DNA from: Mycobacterium asiaticum
GTDB taxonomy: Bacteria > Actinomycetota > Actinomycetes > Mycobacteriales > Mycobacteriaceae
NCBI RefSeq assembly: GCF_001668675.1
Contig: NZ_LZKQ01000159.1
Location: 1-64,000 of the forward strand
Direction: 5' to 3'
Length of the DNA: 64,000 nt
The notes below the pieces were generated by a model that had not been told where the DNA came from, did no database searches, and saw only the letters and a list, made by a program, of their open reading frames with translations. Of this stretch, positions 24,782 to 34,759 are shown one piece after another. The translations under genes and the position numbers were made by a program. The number at the start of each line of letters is the position of its first letter. Within the stretch, counting starts at the first letter, position 1.

Positions 24782-25022
24782 CGCTCCTGGACCGGCGCAG
24801 CCTGGCCACCGCCACCACCACGAAAATCCCGGCCACCGTCGCCAGCAACAACGTCAACACCAGCTGCTGTGGGTCGTAGATCACCGAACTGGTGGGTGGC
24901 TGACCATCGGCTACCGGCGCCACCTCGATCGCCGACCGGGTGGCCGTCCAGCTGAGCGCTGCCGCCACCGCCGCCACGAGCGCAACGACCAGCTCCAGGC
25001 CGGCCCGAATACGGGTGTTCAC
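24765..25022 (-). CDS. Small two-helix membrane protein (Rv0514-like)
   Basis: An 85-residue protein with two hydrophobic helices (about 10-27 and 53-72) separated by a polar extracytoplasmic loop, ending in a basic Arg-rich tail. No enzyme motif is seen. GTG at 25022 forms GTGA with the stop of the upstream gene. It is positionally Rv0514 and is probably co-expressed with hemB through the preceding gene. Function unknown. Confidence 0.75.
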   Translation of the reverse strand: MNTRIRAGLELVVALVAAVAAALSWTATRSAIEVAPVADGQPPTSSVIYDPQQLVLTLLLATVAGIFVVVAVARLRRSRSAKPTS

Positions 25023-25570
25023 AGGAACGACCTGTGGTCGTCGTCGCCGGCCTCGTCGGCGACCTCCGGCTCGTAGGGACCCATCCGTTCCTCGACCAAC
25101 GGGGTCAGCGCATCACGCAGGTGGCGATGACGACGGGCCCACGCCTGCGCGGTACGCCCCCCGGTGAGCTTGAGACCGATGCCGTACCTCCCGCGCGGCA
25201 CACCGACCAGCTCGCCCAGCGCCCGCGCCGACTGCCACCTGGCCAACGGCTTGCCGGACTTCACCGAATTCTCGGCCTCGGGAAACACTTTCACGATCTC
25301 GGAGACCAGGATCGTCTCGGTGCCCTGTCGCAACGCATCCTCGGTCAACTCCACCGAGGTGTGAATACGCGCCGCCTTGACCTGCAGCGCCACGAACGCC
25401 GAGACCAGGACCAGAAAGATCGTCGGCACCAGCAGCGAGATTGCCACGTGGTTGGTCCACTGGATGTAGATCAGCGACGCCGCCGACGCCGGACCCGCCA
25501 GCACCCAGTACCAGCTGGCACCCGCCTCCCGGAACAACGGCTTGCTTTCGGATTCCCCCGCTGCTGTCAT
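25019..25570 (-). CDS. DUF3093-like membrane protein (Rv0513-like)
   Basis: A 183-residue protein with two membrane helices near the N terminus (about 20-37 and 43-65), then a soluble domain with VELTEDALRQGTETILVSEIVKVFPE and LVGVPRGRYGIGLKLTGGRTAQAWARR, typical of the DUF3093 family in actinobacteria. The C-terminal tail is acidic. The hemB stop lies one base before the ATG (TGACATG), so the two genes are translationally linked. No function is established. Confidence 0.8.
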   Translation of the reverse strand: MTAAGESESKPLFREAGASWYWVLAGPASAASLIYIQWTNHVAISLLVPTIFLVLVSAFVALQVKAARIHTSVELTEDALRQGTETILVSEIVKVFPEAENSVKSGKPLARWQSARALGELVGVPRGRYGIGLKLTGGRTAQAWARRHRHLRDALTPLVEERMGPYEPEVADEAGDDDHRSFL

Positions 25571-25571
25571 G

Positions 25572-26561
25572 TCAGCCTCCCTCGCCCAGCCAACTCGCCG
25601 CGGCGACGGCCCAGTAGGTGAGCACGATGTCAGCTCCCGCTCGCCGGATGCTGGTCAACGACTCCAGCGCCGCCGCGCGTTCGTCGATCCAATTGTTGGC
25701 CGCCGCCGCACAGATCATCGCGTACTCCCCCGACACCTGATACGCCGCCACCGGCACCGGCGAGACGGCGGCCGCCGCGGCGACCACGTCCAGGTAGCCC
25801 ATCGCGGGTTTGACCATCACGATGTCGGCGCCCTCGTCGAGGTCGAGGGCCACCTCGCGCAGCGCCTCGCGGGCGTTGCCAGGTTCCTGCTGGTAGGTGC
25901 GCCGGTCACCGGACAGGCTGGAGGCCACCGCTTCCCGGAACGGGCCGTAGAACGCCGAGGCGAACTTGGCGGCGTAGGCCAGGATCGCCACGTCGGTGTG
26001 TCCCGCCGCATCCAGGCCGTCGCGGATCGCGGCCACCTGGCCATCCATCATGCCGCTCGGGCCCACCACGTGTGCTCCCGATTCCGCTTGCGCCACGGCA
26101 AGTTTCACGTATTGAGTCAACGTGGCGTCGTTGTCGACGCGGCCACGCTCGTCGAGTACGCCGCAGTGGCCGTGGTCGGTGAACTCGTCCAGGCAGGTGT
26201 CGGCCATCAATACCGTGGCGTCACCGAGGTCCTTGGCCAGATCCCGCAGCGCCACGTTGAGGATGCCGTCGGGATCGGTACCGGCCGATCCGAGCGCGTC
26301 CTTGTCCTGCTCGCGCGGCACCCCGAACAACATCAGACCGCCCACTCCGGCGGCGACCGCCTCGGCGGCGGCGCTGCGCAGCGAGTCGCGGGTGTGCTGC
26401 ACCACGCCGGGCATGGAGGCGATGGGCCGCGGTTCGTCGATGCCGTCGGCCTCAGCGCTGATGAACATCGGCAGCACCAAATGCCTTGGCTCCAAGGACG
26501 TTTGCGCAACGAGCCGGCGCAACGCGGGCGTTGCCCGCAGCCGCCGCGGTCGCTGTCGCAT
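25572..26561 (-). CDS. hemB: Delta-aminolevulinic acid dehydratase (porphobilinogen synthase)
   Basis: Condenses two 5-aminolevulinate molecules to porphobilinogen. Length is 329 residues. The Schiff-base lysines are Lys199 ([12 protein letters not shown]) and Lys251 ([10 protein letters not shown]). The metal loop is [15 protein letters not shown], with Cys123 and Cys133 present, consistent with a zinc-type loop in part. It follows hemD after 91 bases that hold an inverted repeat, and leads into two small membrane-protein genes. Arginine-rich residues at the start are normal for the mycobacterial protein. Confidence 0.97.
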   Translation of the reverse strand: MRQRPRRLRATPALRRLVAQTSLEPRHLVLPMFISAEADGIDEPRPIASMPGVVQHTRDSLRSAAAEAVAAGVGGLMLFGVPREQDKDALGSAGTDPDGILNVALRDLAKDLGDATVLMADTCLDEFTDHGHCGVLDERGRVDNDATLTQYVKLAVAQAESGAHVVGPSGMMDGQVAAIRDGLDAAGHTDVAILAYAAKFASAFYGPFREAVASSLSGDRRTYQQEPGNAREALREVALDLDEGADIVMVKPAMGYLDVVAAAAAVSPVPVAAYQVSGEYAMICAAAANNWIDERAAALESLTSIRRAGADIVLTYWAVAAASWLGEGG

Positions 26562-26576
26562 GGCTACACCCTCACC

Positions 26577-26647
26577 CGTGCGTTGACTCTGCGTTGCGGT
26601 CGGAAGTTACCCGTACTTTCGCGCCCTGGGCGCAGAGTCAGCGCACG
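26577..26647. repeat. Imperfect inverted repeat between hemD and hemB
   Basis: CGTGCGTTGACTCTGCG (26577-26593) pairs with CGCAGAGTCAGCGCACG (26631-26647) with one mismatch around a 37-base loop. It lies in the short hemD-hemB gap and could terminate, attenuate or stabilise the message. Confidence 0.65.
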
Positions 26648-26652
26648 CCACG

Positions 26653-28323
26653 TCATCGCCTACGGCTCTTCTTGCGCGGCGGCGGCAGCGCACCCTCGGC
26701 GCGCAGCCGGGCGGCGTGTTCGGCCAGCGCGTCCACCAGGGGGCCGACGGCCGCGGTCTCCGGCTGGACATCGACCCGCAGGCCGAATTCGGCGGCGGTC
26801 TCGGCCGTCTTGGGGCCGATGCAGGCGATGATGGTGCGCGCGTGCGGCTTTCCGGCGATGCCGACCAGGTTGCGCACCGTCGAGCTGGAGGTGAAGCACA
26901 CCGCGTCAAACCCACCGGTCTTGATCATCTCGCGGGTGGTGGCCGGCGGCGGGGCAGCCCGGACCGTCCGGTAGGCGGTCACGTCCTCGATCTCCCAGCC
27001 GCGCTCGCGCAGACCCTCGGCCAGTGTCTCGGTGGCGATGTCGGCGCGCGGCAGCAGCACCCGGTTGACCGGGTCGAAAATGCTGTCGTAGGGCGGGAAT
27101 TCGTCCAGTAGCCCCATCGAGGACTGCTCACCGGAGGGCACCAGTTCGGGGCTGATCCCGAACGCGCGCACCCGGTCCGCCGTCGACTCGCCGACGCAGG
27201 CGATCTTCACGCCGGAGAACGCGCGGGCGTCCAGACCGAACTCGCCGAACTTCTCCCACACCGCACGCACCGCGTTGGTGGAGGTGAACACCACCCACTG
27301 GAAGCGGCCGTCCACCAGACCCTTGACGGCACGCTCCATCTGGGCGGGACTGCGTGGGGGCTCGACGGCGATGGTCGGCACCTCGATGGGCAGCGCGCCG
27401 TACGACGTCAGCCGCTCGCTCATCTCACCGGCCTGGTCCTTGGTGCGCGGCACGAGGACGGTCCAGCCGTACAGCGCGCGGCTCTCCCACCAGTTCAGCT
27501 TGGCGCGGCTGGTCACCGTCTTGCCGATGGTCACCACCAACGGCCCGGTCAGCGGACCGGCCGGGTCGGCGCCGCCGCCCAGGACGGCCGGGTCGGTCAG
27601 GCCCTGCAGCGTGGTCTCCACCGACCGCTGCTGGCAGGTGGTGCCCTGCGCGGTCACCACGCACGGCGTGTTGTCGGCCAGCTCGTGGTCGATCAGCGTG
27701 CGGGCGGCGTCGGCCAGGTGCGACGCGGTGGCCTGCAGGATCAACGGCCCGGGCGCGGCGGCCAGGGCGTCCCAATCCACGTGCGGGTCACGCACATCAG
27801 CCACGGTGTGCGACGAACCCAGCGGCAACCCGGCGTAGGTGGGCACCGCGCTGGTGGACGCCAGGCCGGGGACGATCTCGATGTGCAGGTGCGAGCGGGC
27901 CACGGCGTTCACCTCGGTGATGACCGCGTCGACCGACAGCGGGTCACCGGCCACCAGCCGCACCACGTCGACACCCAGCCGGGCTTCGTGCGTCAGCGTC
28001 TTGGCGACCTCGACGGGATCGCCCAGGGCCGGACGGATGTCGGGACCGCTGGCCACCACCGCCGGCGCGGTCTCGCCGCCTCCAGTGGCGCCGTGCGTCG
28101 AGTCCGGGCCTGCGGGCGCCGGCTCGGCGGGCGCCGGGCCGGACACCGGCGGTAGGTCCTTGCCGATCAGCGCCAGCACCGGCTCCGGCACGTCCGGGTC
28201 GGTGAACACCAAGGCGGCGTTCGCCAGCACGGTGGCGGCGCGGGTGGTCAGCAGACCAGGGTCGCCCGGACCCGAGCCCACGAAAGTGATGCGGCCCGGT
28301 GTCGGCTTGCGCCCTCGCGTCAT
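26653..28323 (-). CDS. hemD: Uroporphyrin-III C-methyltransferase / uroporphyrinogen-III synthase fusion
   Basis: A 556-residue bifunctional protein. The N-terminal half (about 10-270) is a CobA/CysG-like SAM-dependent methyltransferase with GRITFVGSGPGDPGLLTTRA; a Pro/Ala/Gly-rich insert lies near residues 60-95. The C-terminal half (about 290-535) is a HemD uroporphyrinogen-III synthase with VFTSTNAVRAVWEKFG and CFTSSSTVRNLVGIAG. It closes the hydroxymethylbilane ring made by HemC and can direct product towards sirohaem or cobalamin. A basic tail (PPPRKKSRRR) ends the protein. The M. tuberculosis copy is Rv0511. Confidence 0.93.
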   Translation of the reverse strand: MTRGRKPTPGRITFVGSGPGDPGLLTTRAATVLANAALVFTDPDVPEPVLALIGKDLPPVSGPAPAEPAPAGPDSTHGATGGGETAPAVVASGPDIRPALGDPVEVAKTLTHEARLGVDVVRLVAGDPLSVDAVITEVNAVARSHLHIEIVPGLASTSAVPTYAGLPLGSSHTVADVRDPHVDWDALAAAPGPLILQATASHLADAARTLIDHELADNTPCVVTAQGTTCQQRSVETTLQGLTDPAVLGGGADPAGPLTGPLVVTIGKTVTSRAKLNWWESRALYGWTVLVPRTKDQAGEMSERLTSYGALPIEVPTIAVEPPRSPAQMERAVKGLVDGRFQWVVFTSTNAVRAVWEKFGEFGLDARAFSGVKIACVGESTADRVRAFGISPELVPSGEQSSMGLLDEFPPYDSIFDPVNRVLLPRADIATETLAEGLRERGWEIEDVTAYRTVRAAPPPATTREMIKTGGFDAVCFTSSSTVRNLVGIAGKPHARTIIACIGPKTAETAAEFGLRVDVQPETAAVGPLVDALAEHAARLRAEGALPPPRKKSRRR

Positions 28324-28351
28324 CGTTGTCGCTCCAAGTCTGTAGTCAATG

Positions 28352-29293
28352 TCATCGCGCGGGGTCTTCCCGCGCTCCCCTCATCAATTCACGGGCGCCC
28401 AGCTCGAACAGCTCGCCGGCAACCGAGAGCCCCAGCTCCCGTGCCTGATCGGCGGCGCCGATGCCGGACGCTCGGATCACGTCGGACCCGTCGAGTGCCG
28501 CCACACAACCGCGCAGCGACAGCTCCTCGAAGACCCGCCCCTCCTCATCGATCGACTCGACCACTTCCGCGATCGCGCCCACCGGTGCGGAACAACCCGC
28601 CTCCAATTCGGCGAGCAGGGTTCGCTCCGCGGTGACCGCCGCTCGGGTGTCGGCATCGTCCAACTCCGCCAACACCGCGGCCAACCGACTGTTGTCGGCT
28701 CGGCACTCGACGGCGAGAGCGCCCTGGGCAGGCGCTGGCAACATTTGCACCGGCTCCAGCGTCTCGGTGACGTCGCCGAGCCGGCCCAGTCGGGCCAGAC
28801 CGGCCCGGGCCACCACGATGGCGTCAAGATCACCACTACTTACCCTGTTCAACCTGGTATCTAGGTTGCCTCGTAGGGGGCGGATTTCCAAACCGAGACC
28901 CAATGCTCTAAGCTGTGCGGCCCGCCGCGGCGAAGATGTGCCTACCAGCGAACCCGGCGGCAACTCGCCCAGCACCAGTCCATCACGGGCCACCACCGCG
29001 TCGCGGGCGTCCTCGCGTGGCGGTATGGCCGCAATGACGAACCGCGGATCCGCGGCGGTCGGCAAATCCTTGTGCGAGTGGACGGCGGCGTCGACACGGC
29101 CGTCCTCGATCGCCTCCCGCAGTGCGGTGGTGAAGACTCCCACGCCCAGCGTCTCGATCGGCGCGGCCGAGCGGTCACCCACGGTGCTGATGGTCACCAA
29201 TTCGGCGGGATGGCCGTTGGCGATCAATGCGTCTCTGACGGTTGCGGCCTGGGTGGTGGCCAGCAGGCTGCCCCGAGTGCCAATCCGGATCAC
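28352..29293 (-). CDS. hemC: Hydroxymethylbilane synthase (porphobilinogen deaminase)
   Basis: Polymerises four porphobilinogens to hydroxymethylbilane. Length is 313 residues from the GTG at 29293 ([11 protein letters not shown]), which matches the family start; a TTG at 29302 would add three residues. The dipyrromethane cofactor cysteine is Cys234 in [11 protein letters not shown]. Other motifs are HSHKDLPTA and [11 protein letters not shown], and RGNLDTRL. It lies 13 bases after hemA and 28 bases before hemD in the same operon. Confidence 0.96.
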   Translation of the reverse strand: MIRIGTRGSLLATTQAATVRDALIANGHPAELVTISTVGDRSAAPIETLGVGVFTTALREAIEDGRVDAAVHSHKDLPTAADPRFVIAAIPPREDARDAVVARDGLVLGELPPGSLVGTSSPRRAAQLRALGLGLEIRPLRGNLDTRLNRVSSGDLDAIVVARAGLARLGRLGDVTETLEPVQMLPAPAQGALAVECRADNSRLAAVLAELDDADTRAAVTAERTLLAELEAGCSAPVGAIAEVVESIDEEGRVFEELSLRGCVAALDGSDVIRASGIGAADQARELGLSVAGELFELGARELMRGAREDPAR

Positions 29294-29306
29294 GTGCGCC
29301 AATCAG

Positions 29307-30692
29307 CTACTCGGCGGATCTCTGCGGACCGCCCGGGGCCCCGTCGAAATCGGTTGCGATTACCGGTAATTCGCCGGCTGCGACGGCGGCGACGGAGTCG
29401 ATGGCGGTCTGGTCCAGTTCGAAGAGCTCACGCAGCGCCTCGGCGTAGCTGTCGCCACCGGGAGCGCTGGCGAGCTGCTTGATCCGCACCGTGGGCGCGT
29501 GCAGCAGCTTGTCGACCACCCGCCGGACGGTGCGCGCCACTTCCTCGCGCTCGGCGGTGTCCAGGCCGGGCAGCCGGTTGTCCAGCCGGAGTAACTCCGC
29601 CTCCACCACGTCGGCGGCCCGCTGACGCAGCGCGGTGACGGTCGGGGTGACCTCGGCCATCCGCTGGCCGGCCAGGTAGGCGGCGAGTTCGGCGGCCACG
29701 ATGTGCCGGGCGGCGTCGATGTCGGCGGCCGCGGCGTGCGCCGACGGCTCGTGCTGGACCCGGTCGACATCAACGATCAGGACGCCGGGCAGCCCGGCGA
29801 TCGCCGGGTCGACGTCTCGCGGCATGCCGAGATCGCAGATGACCAGCGGCTTGGCGGCTTCGTCGCGGCGCGCGTTGACCAGCGCGTGGTGGACGTCGGC
29901 GAGGGTCACCACATGGCTCACGGCGCCGGTGCAGCTGACCATCACATCGGCTTCGGCCAGCGCGGCGGGCAGGCGGTCCAATGTCAGCGCCTCGGCCGCC
30001 GTGCCCGCGGCGCTGATCTTGTCCGCGAGCCGTTGCGCCCGGGCCAGCGAGCGGTTCAGTACGTGTACGCGGCCGATCCCGGCGCGAGTCAGGTGCGCCG
30101 CCGACAGGGCACCCATCGCGCCGGCGCCGACCACCGCGGCGGTCTTGCCTTCGAGGGTGCCCAGCTTGCGTCCGGCGATGTCCAGGGCCACCGACACCAC
30201 CGAGGCGCCGGCCGCGTCGATCGCGGTCTCGGAGTGCACCCGCTTGCCCACCGACAGTGCGCGTTGGGCCAGCTCGTGCAGGACCCGGCCGACCGCGTTG
30301 TTGCCCTCTGCAGAGGCGTAGGCCCGGCGTACCTGGCCGAGCACCTGCTGCTCGCCCACCACGGCCGAATCCAGGCCGCTGGCCACGGCGAACAAGTGCT
30401 CGACGGCGGCCTCGCTGTAGCGGACGTAGGCGTGCTTGGTCAGGTCGCTCATCGACAAGCCGGAGTATTCGGCCAGCACCTGGCCGATCACCGACAGCCC
30501 GGCGTGGAATGCCTCCACGACGGCATAGACCTCGACGCGGTTGCACGTCGAGAGCACCATGGCTTCGGTCACCAGGGATGACTGCAGCACCCGGTCGACG
30601 ATCTTGATTTGATCGGACTCGTCGATGCTCAGTTGTTCCAGGACGGAGACCGGCGCGCTGCGGTGCGAAACCCCGAAGAGCAAGATGCTCAC
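29307..30692 (-). CDS. hemA: Glutamyl-tRNA reductase
   Basis: Reduces glutamyl-tRNA(Glu) to glutamate-1-semialdehyde, the committed step of tetrapyrrole synthesis; the product goes to HemL encoded at 2.7-4.0 kb. Length is 461 residues. The nucleophile is Cys50 in [27 protein letters not shown] is the family motif, and the NADPH site is [13 protein letters not shown] near residue 190. The C-terminal helical dimerisation domain is complete. It opens the hem operon after a 117-base gap from the glutaredoxin-like gene. Confidence 0.97.
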   Translation of the reverse strand: MSILLFGVSHRSAPVSVLEQLSIDESDQIKIVDRVLQSSLVTEAMVLSTCNRVEVYAVVEAFHAGLSVIGQVLAEYSGLSMSDLTKHAYVRYSEAAVEHLFAVASGLDSAVVGEQQVLGQVRRAYASAEGNNAVGRVLHELAQRALSVGKRVHSETAIDAAGASVVSVALDIAGRKLGTLEGKTAAVVGAGAMGALSAAHLTRAGIGRVHVLNRSLARAQRLADKISAAGTAAEALTLDRLPAALAEADVMVSCTGAVSHVVTLADVHHALVNARRDEAAKPLVICDLGMPRDVDPAIAGLPGVLIVDVDRVQHEPSAHAAAADIDAARHIVAAELAAYLAGQRMAEVTPTVTALRQRAADVVEAELLRLDNRLPGLDTAEREEVARTVRRVVDKLLHAPTVRIKQLASAPGGDSYAEALRELFELDQTAIDSVAAVAAGELPVIATDFDGAPGGPQRSAE

Positions 30693-30809
30693 GGCAGCAT
30701 CACCTGGCCCGCTCCCTTGCAGCTTTGGAAAGTGAACTGCTGTCTACGGTAGACGGTTGTCAGATGACCTACCAAATGGCGGGTTTGGCCAGCCACCGGC
30801 TGGTCACTG

Positions 30810-31082
30810 TCAGCGGGCTGCGAGGTCGGCCCGCAACCGCGGTTCGTCGATCTCCCAGTAGCTGTGCTCGCGCCCGTCCAGTAGGACCACCGGGAGCCGG
30901 TCGCCGTATTCGGCCCGCAGCGCGGAGTTTCCGGTCGCCGCGGCTTCATCGACATCGGTGGTGGCCAGCGCGAAGTCCAGCTCGCCGGCCAACTCGACCA
31001 GGCGGTCGTACACCCGCTGGCAGATCAGGCAACCGGCGCGGGTCAACAGTTCGACCTGTGCCCGATTCTCGGGTCGAGTCAT
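30810..31082 (-). CDS. Glutaredoxin-like thiol protein (Rv0508-like)
   Basis: A 90-residue thioredoxin-fold protein with the redox motif CLIC (Cys18-Cys21, in [12 protein letters not shown]), a cis-Pro segment [10 protein letters not shown], and a C-terminal helix. It resembles DUF836/glutaredoxin-like proteins found upstream of hemA in actinobacteria. It could protect the reactive cysteine of glutamyl-tRNA reductase, but this is only suggested by proximity. The ATG at 31082 is divergent from serB1. In the remembered M. tuberculosis order mmpS2 and mmpL2 lie next to it; here they are absent. Confidence 0.85.
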   Translation of the reverse strand: MTRPENRAQVELLTRAGCLICQRVYDRLVELAGELDFALATTDVDEAAATGNSALRAEYGDRLPVVLLDGREHSYWEIDEPRLRADLAAR

Positions 31083-31185
31083 GGCCCCCAGTCTGGCATT
31101 CCGGTGTGGACTGCAATGCCGGATAGGGTTGATGTCGGCCCGGGACCGGGAACCGGGCCACGCGGCGACTTGGGAGGTTCGGCTG

Positions 31186-32094
31186 ATGGCTTCCATGGCT
31201 TCCTCTGAACCGGTGGGCCCCACCGGTCGGGCCGACTTGGAGGCGCTGGCCGCCAATGCCAGTGCCGAGCGCGCGCTCGACGGCCTGTATGACGCGCCAC
31301 CCGACGAGCGCCCACAGCCGCCCGTCGACCTGACCGCCGCCGCATTCTTCGACGTCGACAACACGCTGGTGCAGGGCTCCTCGGCGGTTCATTTCGGGCG
31401 TGGACTGGCTGCGCGCAACTACTTCACCTACCGCGACGTGCTGGGGTTCGTCTACGCGCAGGCCAAGTTCCAGATCCTGGGCACCGAGAACAGCGCCGAC
31501 GTCGCCGCCGGTCGCCGCAAAGCGCTGGCCTTCATCGAGGGACGCTCGGTCGACGAGCTGGTGCGCCTGGGTGAGGAGATCTACGACGAGATCATCGCCG
31601 ACAAGATCTGGACGGGCACCCGCGAACTCACCCAGATGCACCTCGACGCCGGCCAGCAGGTGTGGTTGATCACGGCCACTCCTTACGAGCTGGCGGCGAC
31701 CATCGCCCGGCGGCTGGGTCTGACCGGTGCCCTGGGTTCGGTGGCCGAATCGGTCGACGGCGTCTTCACCGGCCGGCTGGTGGGCGAGATCCTGCACGGC
31801 ACCGGCAAGGCGCACGCGGTGCGTTCTCTGGCGATCCGCGAGGGCCTGAACCTCAAGCGCTGTACGGCGTATTCCGACAGCTACAACGACGTCCCGATGC
31901 TGTCGCTGGTCGGCACCGCGGTGGCGATCAACCCCGATGCGCGGTTGCGCAGTCTGGCCCGCGAGCGAGGCTGGGAAATCCGCGATTTCCGGACCGCTCG
32001 CAAGGCCGCTCGGATCGGCGTGCCGTCGGCGCTGGCCCTGGGCGCGGCCGGCGGGCTGCTGGCGGCGCTGGCGTCCCGACGGCAATCACGCTGA
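31186..32094 (+). CDS. serB1: HAD-family phosphatase, SerB1-like
   Basis: A 302-residue HAD hydrolase of the HAD-IB phosphoserine phosphatase-like group. Motif I is [13 protein letters not shown], motif II lies in [11 protein letters not shown], the lysine region is HGTGKAHAV and motif III is [11 protein letters not shown]. The C terminus carries a Gly/Ala-rich hydrophobic stretch ([15 protein letters not shown]), so membrane association is possible. The ATG at 31186 follows GGGAGG; ATG 31195 is an alternative. Substrate is not proven; phosphoserine activity is a family guess. Confidence 0.85.
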   Translation: MASMASSEPVGPTGRADLEALAANASAERALDGLYDAPPDERPQPPVDLTAAAFFDVDNTLVQGSSAVHFGRGLAARNYFTYRDVLGFVYAQAKFQILGTENSADVAAGRRKALAFIEGRSVDELVRLGEEIYDEIIADKIWTGTRELTQMHLDAGQQVWLITATPYELAATIARRLGLTGALGSVAESVDGVFTGRLVGEILHGTGKAHAVRSLAIREGLNLKRCTAYSDSYNDVPMLSLVGTAVAINPDARLRSLARERGWEIRDFRTARKAARIGVPSALALGAAGGLLAALASRRQSR

Positions 32095-32137
32095 TAAGCT
32101 GCGCCGCTGAGCATCTATTCGAGCGGAAAGCGGCGCC

Positions 32138-32638
32138 ATGACAGTTCCCCAGGGAGCCGAAGGAATCATCGGTAAGCACTACCGGCAGGAAGATTACTTC
32201 CTGGTCGGTCGCGAAAAGATTCGCGAATTCGCCGCGTCGATCCAGAACGATCACCCGATCCACCACGACGAAGAGGCCGCCGCGGAAGCGGGTTATCCGT
32301 CGCTGGTGGCGCCGTTGACGTTCCTGGCCATCGCGGGGCGGCGAGTGCAGCTGGAGATCTTCACCAAATTCAGCATCCCGATCAACATCGCGCGGGTCAT
32401 GCACCGGGATCAGAAATTCCTGTTCCACCGCCCGATCCTGGTCGGCGACAAGTTACACTTCGACACGTACTTGGATTCGGTGATCCAGTCCCACGGGACG
32501 GTCCTAGCCGAAATCCGAAGTGAAGTGACCGACGCCGAAGGCAAGCCTGTCATCACCAGCGTCGTCACGATGCTGGGGGAAGCCGCGCGTCACGAATCCG
32601 ACGCCGAGGCGACCGTCGCGGCAATTGCATCCATCTAA
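32138..32638 (+). CDS. MaoC/HadA-like hot-dog dehydratase subunit (Rv0504c-like)
   Basis: A 166-residue hot-dog protein of the UPF0336/HadA-HadC group. It has an early [22 protein letters not shown] motif and [21 protein letters not shown]. Related HadAB and HadBC dimers dehydrate 3-hydroxyacyl-ACP in mycolic acid elongation, so a role in lipid synthesis fits its position just before cmaA2. The usual hydratase catalytic Asp/His pair is not clearly complete here, which suggests a partner subunit. It stands 23 bases before cmaA2. Confidence 0.8.
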   Translation: MTVPQGAEGIIGKHYRQEDYFLVGREKIREFAASIQNDHPIHHDEEAAAEAGYPSLVAPLTFLAIAGRRVQLEIFTKFSIPINIARVMHRDQKFLFHRPILVGDKLHFDTYLDSVIQSHGTVLAEIRSEVTDAEGKPVITSVVTMLGEAARHESDAEATVAAIASI

Positions 32639-32661
32639 ACAGAGCAGGTAGCGTCGATTTA

Positions 32662-33576
32662 ATGACATCAGAAGGCACCCAACTCCAGCCTCCGGTAGAG
32701 GACGTGCAGTCGCACTACGACCGGTCAAATGAGTTCTTCAAGCTGTGGCTCGACCCGTCGATGACCTACAGCTGCGCTTACTTCGATGAGAACCCCAACA
32801 TCGATGAGCCGCAGTCCAAGACCCTCGAAGAGGCGCAGTTCGCCAAGCGCAAGCTGGCGCTGGACAAGCTGAACCTCGAGCCGGGCATGACGCTGCTGGA
32901 CATCGGCTCCGGCTGGGGCTCGACGATGCGGCACGCCGTCGAGCACTACGACGTCAACGTCATCGGCCTGACGCTCAGCGAGAACCAGCTGGCGCACTGC
33001 GAGCAGAAGTTCGCCGAGATGGACAGCCCCCGCCGCAAAGAGGTGCGGCTACAGGGCTGGGAGCTGTTCGACGAGCCCATCGACCGCATCGTCTCGCTCG
33101 GCGCATTCGAGCACTTCGCCGACGGGGCCGGCGACGCCGGCTACGAGCGCTACGCCACCTTCTTCAAGAAGTACTACAGCTTGCTGCCCGACGACGGCCG
33201 CTTCCTGCTGCACTCCATCGTGGTGCCCACCGCCGAAGAGGGTAGGGCGATGGGCCTCAAGACGACGATGACGCTGCTGCGCTTCATCAGCTTCATCCTG
33301 CGGGAGATCTACCCCGGCGGGAAGTTGCCCCAGGTTGAGCAGGTCGACCGGTACTCGACCGAGGCGGGCTTCAAGATCGAGCGCCACCACTTCATCGGCA
33401 AGAACTACGTGCCCACCTTGAACGCCTGGGCCGACGCCCTGGAAGCCAACAAGGAAAAGGCCATCGAGCTCAAGGGCGAGCAGGAGTACGAGACCTTTAT
33501 GAAGTATCTACGCGGCTGCTCGGACCTGTTCCGCGACGGCTACACCAACGTCTGTCAGTTCACCCTGGTCAAGTAA
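32662..33576 (+). CDS. cmaA2: Cyclopropane mycolic acid synthase CmaA2-like
   Basis: A 304-residue SAM-dependent methyltransferase that adds cyclopropane rings to mycolic acids; in M. tuberculosis CmaA2 makes the trans ring of oxygenated mycolates. Visible motifs are MTYSCAYF, the SAM loop [32 protein letters not shown], and the C-terminal [21 protein letters not shown] nearly as in Rv0503c. The SAM loop reads GSGWG where most family members have GCGWG. An eight-residue insertion (about NPNIDEPQ) follows the first motif. A strong palindrome begins 16 bases after the stop. Confidence 0.93.
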   Translation: MTSEGTQLQPPVEDVQSHYDRSNEFFKLWLDPSMTYSCAYFDENPNIDEPQSKTLEEAQFAKRKLALDKLNLEPGMTLLDIGSGWGSTMRHAVEHYDVNVIGLTLSENQLAHCEQKFAEMDSPRRKEVRLQGWELFDEPIDRIVSLGAFEHFADGAGDAGYERYATFFKKYYSLLPDDGRFLLHSIVVPTAEEGRAMGLKTTMTLLRFISFILREIYPGGKLPQVEQVDRYSTEAGFKIERHHFIGKNYVPTLNAWADALEANKEKAIELKGEQEYETFMKYLRGCSDLFRDGYTNVCQFTLVK

Positions 33577-33591
33577 CTCGCGTTTGCCTGC

Positions 33592-33651
33592 GCGAGCAGA
33601 CGCTAAAGCCCCCGATTTCCTGCGGAATCGGGGGCTTTAGCGTCTGCTCGC
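33592..33651. repeat. 60-bp palindromic element, copy 2; terminator-like
   Basis: The same 12-base ends as at 595-654 (33592-33603 and 33640-33651). The 36-base centre (TAAAGCCCCCGATTTCC paired with GGAATCGGGGGCTTTA) is almost fully complementary. The result is a long hairpin between convergent cmaA2 and the acyltransferase gene, well placed to end transcription from both sides. Confidence 0.88.
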
Positions 33652-33672
33652 GGGGGCAGCGGTCTTGCGGTC

Positions 33673-34752
33673 CTAGCCGAAAAAAATATTGCGGCGGCCG
33701 GCCAGCAGCCGGTACAGCGTCTGCTGAATGGTCTCGCGCACCTGATCGGTCAGCTCGAAGGTGACCATCGGGTCCTCTGCGTCACTGGGCGAATAGTCGG
33801 CCGTCGGGATCGGCTCACCGAACGCGATCCGCCACTTCGACGGCAACGGCACCAGCCCGGCGGGGCCGGCCAGCGGGAACAGCGGGGTCACCGGGAAGTA
33901 CGGCAGCCCGAACAGCCGCGCCAGCAGCTTCACGTCGGCCAGCATCGGATAGATCTCTTCGGAACCGATGATCGAACACGGCACGATCGGCGCCTTGGTG
34001 CGCAGCGCCGCCGAAACGAACCCGCCGCGGCCAAACCGCTGCAGCCGGTAGCGATCTTCGAACTTCTTGCCCAGACCCTTGTAGCCCTCCGGGAAGACCG
34101 CGGTGAGCTCCCCTGAGGCCAGCAAACGGTGCGCGTCGGCCGTGCAGGCCATCGTGTGACCGGCCTTGCGGGCCGTCGAACCCACCACCGGCAGGTCGAA
34201 CACCATGTCGGCGGCCAGCAGCCGCAAGTCACGTTGGGCCGGGTGCTCGTCGTGCACTGCCACCGACAGCATCAGGCCGTCGAACGGCAGCACTCCGGCG
34301 TGGTTGGCCACCACCAAGGCGGCCCCGTCGGAAGGAATGTTCTCGACGCCGCTGACCTCGACGCGGAACCAGGAATTGAAGAAGAACCTCAGCAAAGGCC
34401 GAACGACCGCGTCGTTGAAATGCGGATCGAAGCCGAATTCGTCGACGGAGTAATCGCCCGTCAACCGCTGCCGGAGAAATCCGGCCACCGCGGCGACGCG
34501 CTGAGCGAGGTCGTTGAGCGGCGCCTCAGCCGTCGACGACGCGCCCGCTGCTCGGCGGTGTTCATCGATCTCGCGGACGACGGCGGCGATCTCTTCGGCC
34601 GTTGCGCGACCACTCGGATCGGAAAGCAGCGACGGGTGCTGACGAGATGCATCCGAGCGCTGACCGGCACGGCGCCGGGCCGCTACACGTCCCCGATTAG
34701 TGTGCAGGGGAATGACATTCGCTCTGGACTCACCTGCCACGTTTCTATCCAA
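33673..34752 (-). CDS. Lysophospholipid-type acyltransferase (PlsC-like, Rv0502-like)
   Basis: A 359-residue acyltransferase of the 1-acylglycerol-3-phosphate family. The catalytic H-x4-D motif appears as ANHAGVLPFDG and the substrate motif as VFPEGYKG; a GSEEIYPML block follows. A positively charged N-terminal extension of about 80 residues precedes the catalytic domain. The only codon giving the full length is TTG 34752, with GTG 34740 as a close alternative. It lies seven bases after galE2 and is probably in the same operon. Substrate may be a phosphatidylinositol mannoside or phospholipid; not decidable here. Confidence 0.83.
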   Translation of the reverse strand: MDRNVAGESRANVIPLHTNRGRVAARRRAGQRSDASRQHPSLLSDPSGRATAEEIAAVVREIDEHRRAAGASSTAEAPLNDLAQRVAAVAGFLRQRLTGDYSVDEFGFDPHFNDAVVRPLLRFFFNSWFRVEVSGVENIPSDGAALVVANHAGVLPFDGLMLSVAVHDEHPAQRDLRLLAADMVFDLPVVGSTARKAGHTMACTADAHRLLASGELTAVFPEGYKGLGKKFEDRYRLQRFGRGGFVSAALRTKAPIVPCSIIGSEEIYPMLADVKLLARLFGLPYFPVTPLFPLAGPAGLVPLPSKWRIAFGEPIPTADYSPSDAEDPMVTFELTDQVRETIQQTLYRLLAGRRNIFFG

Positions 34753-34759
34753 ATCTATC

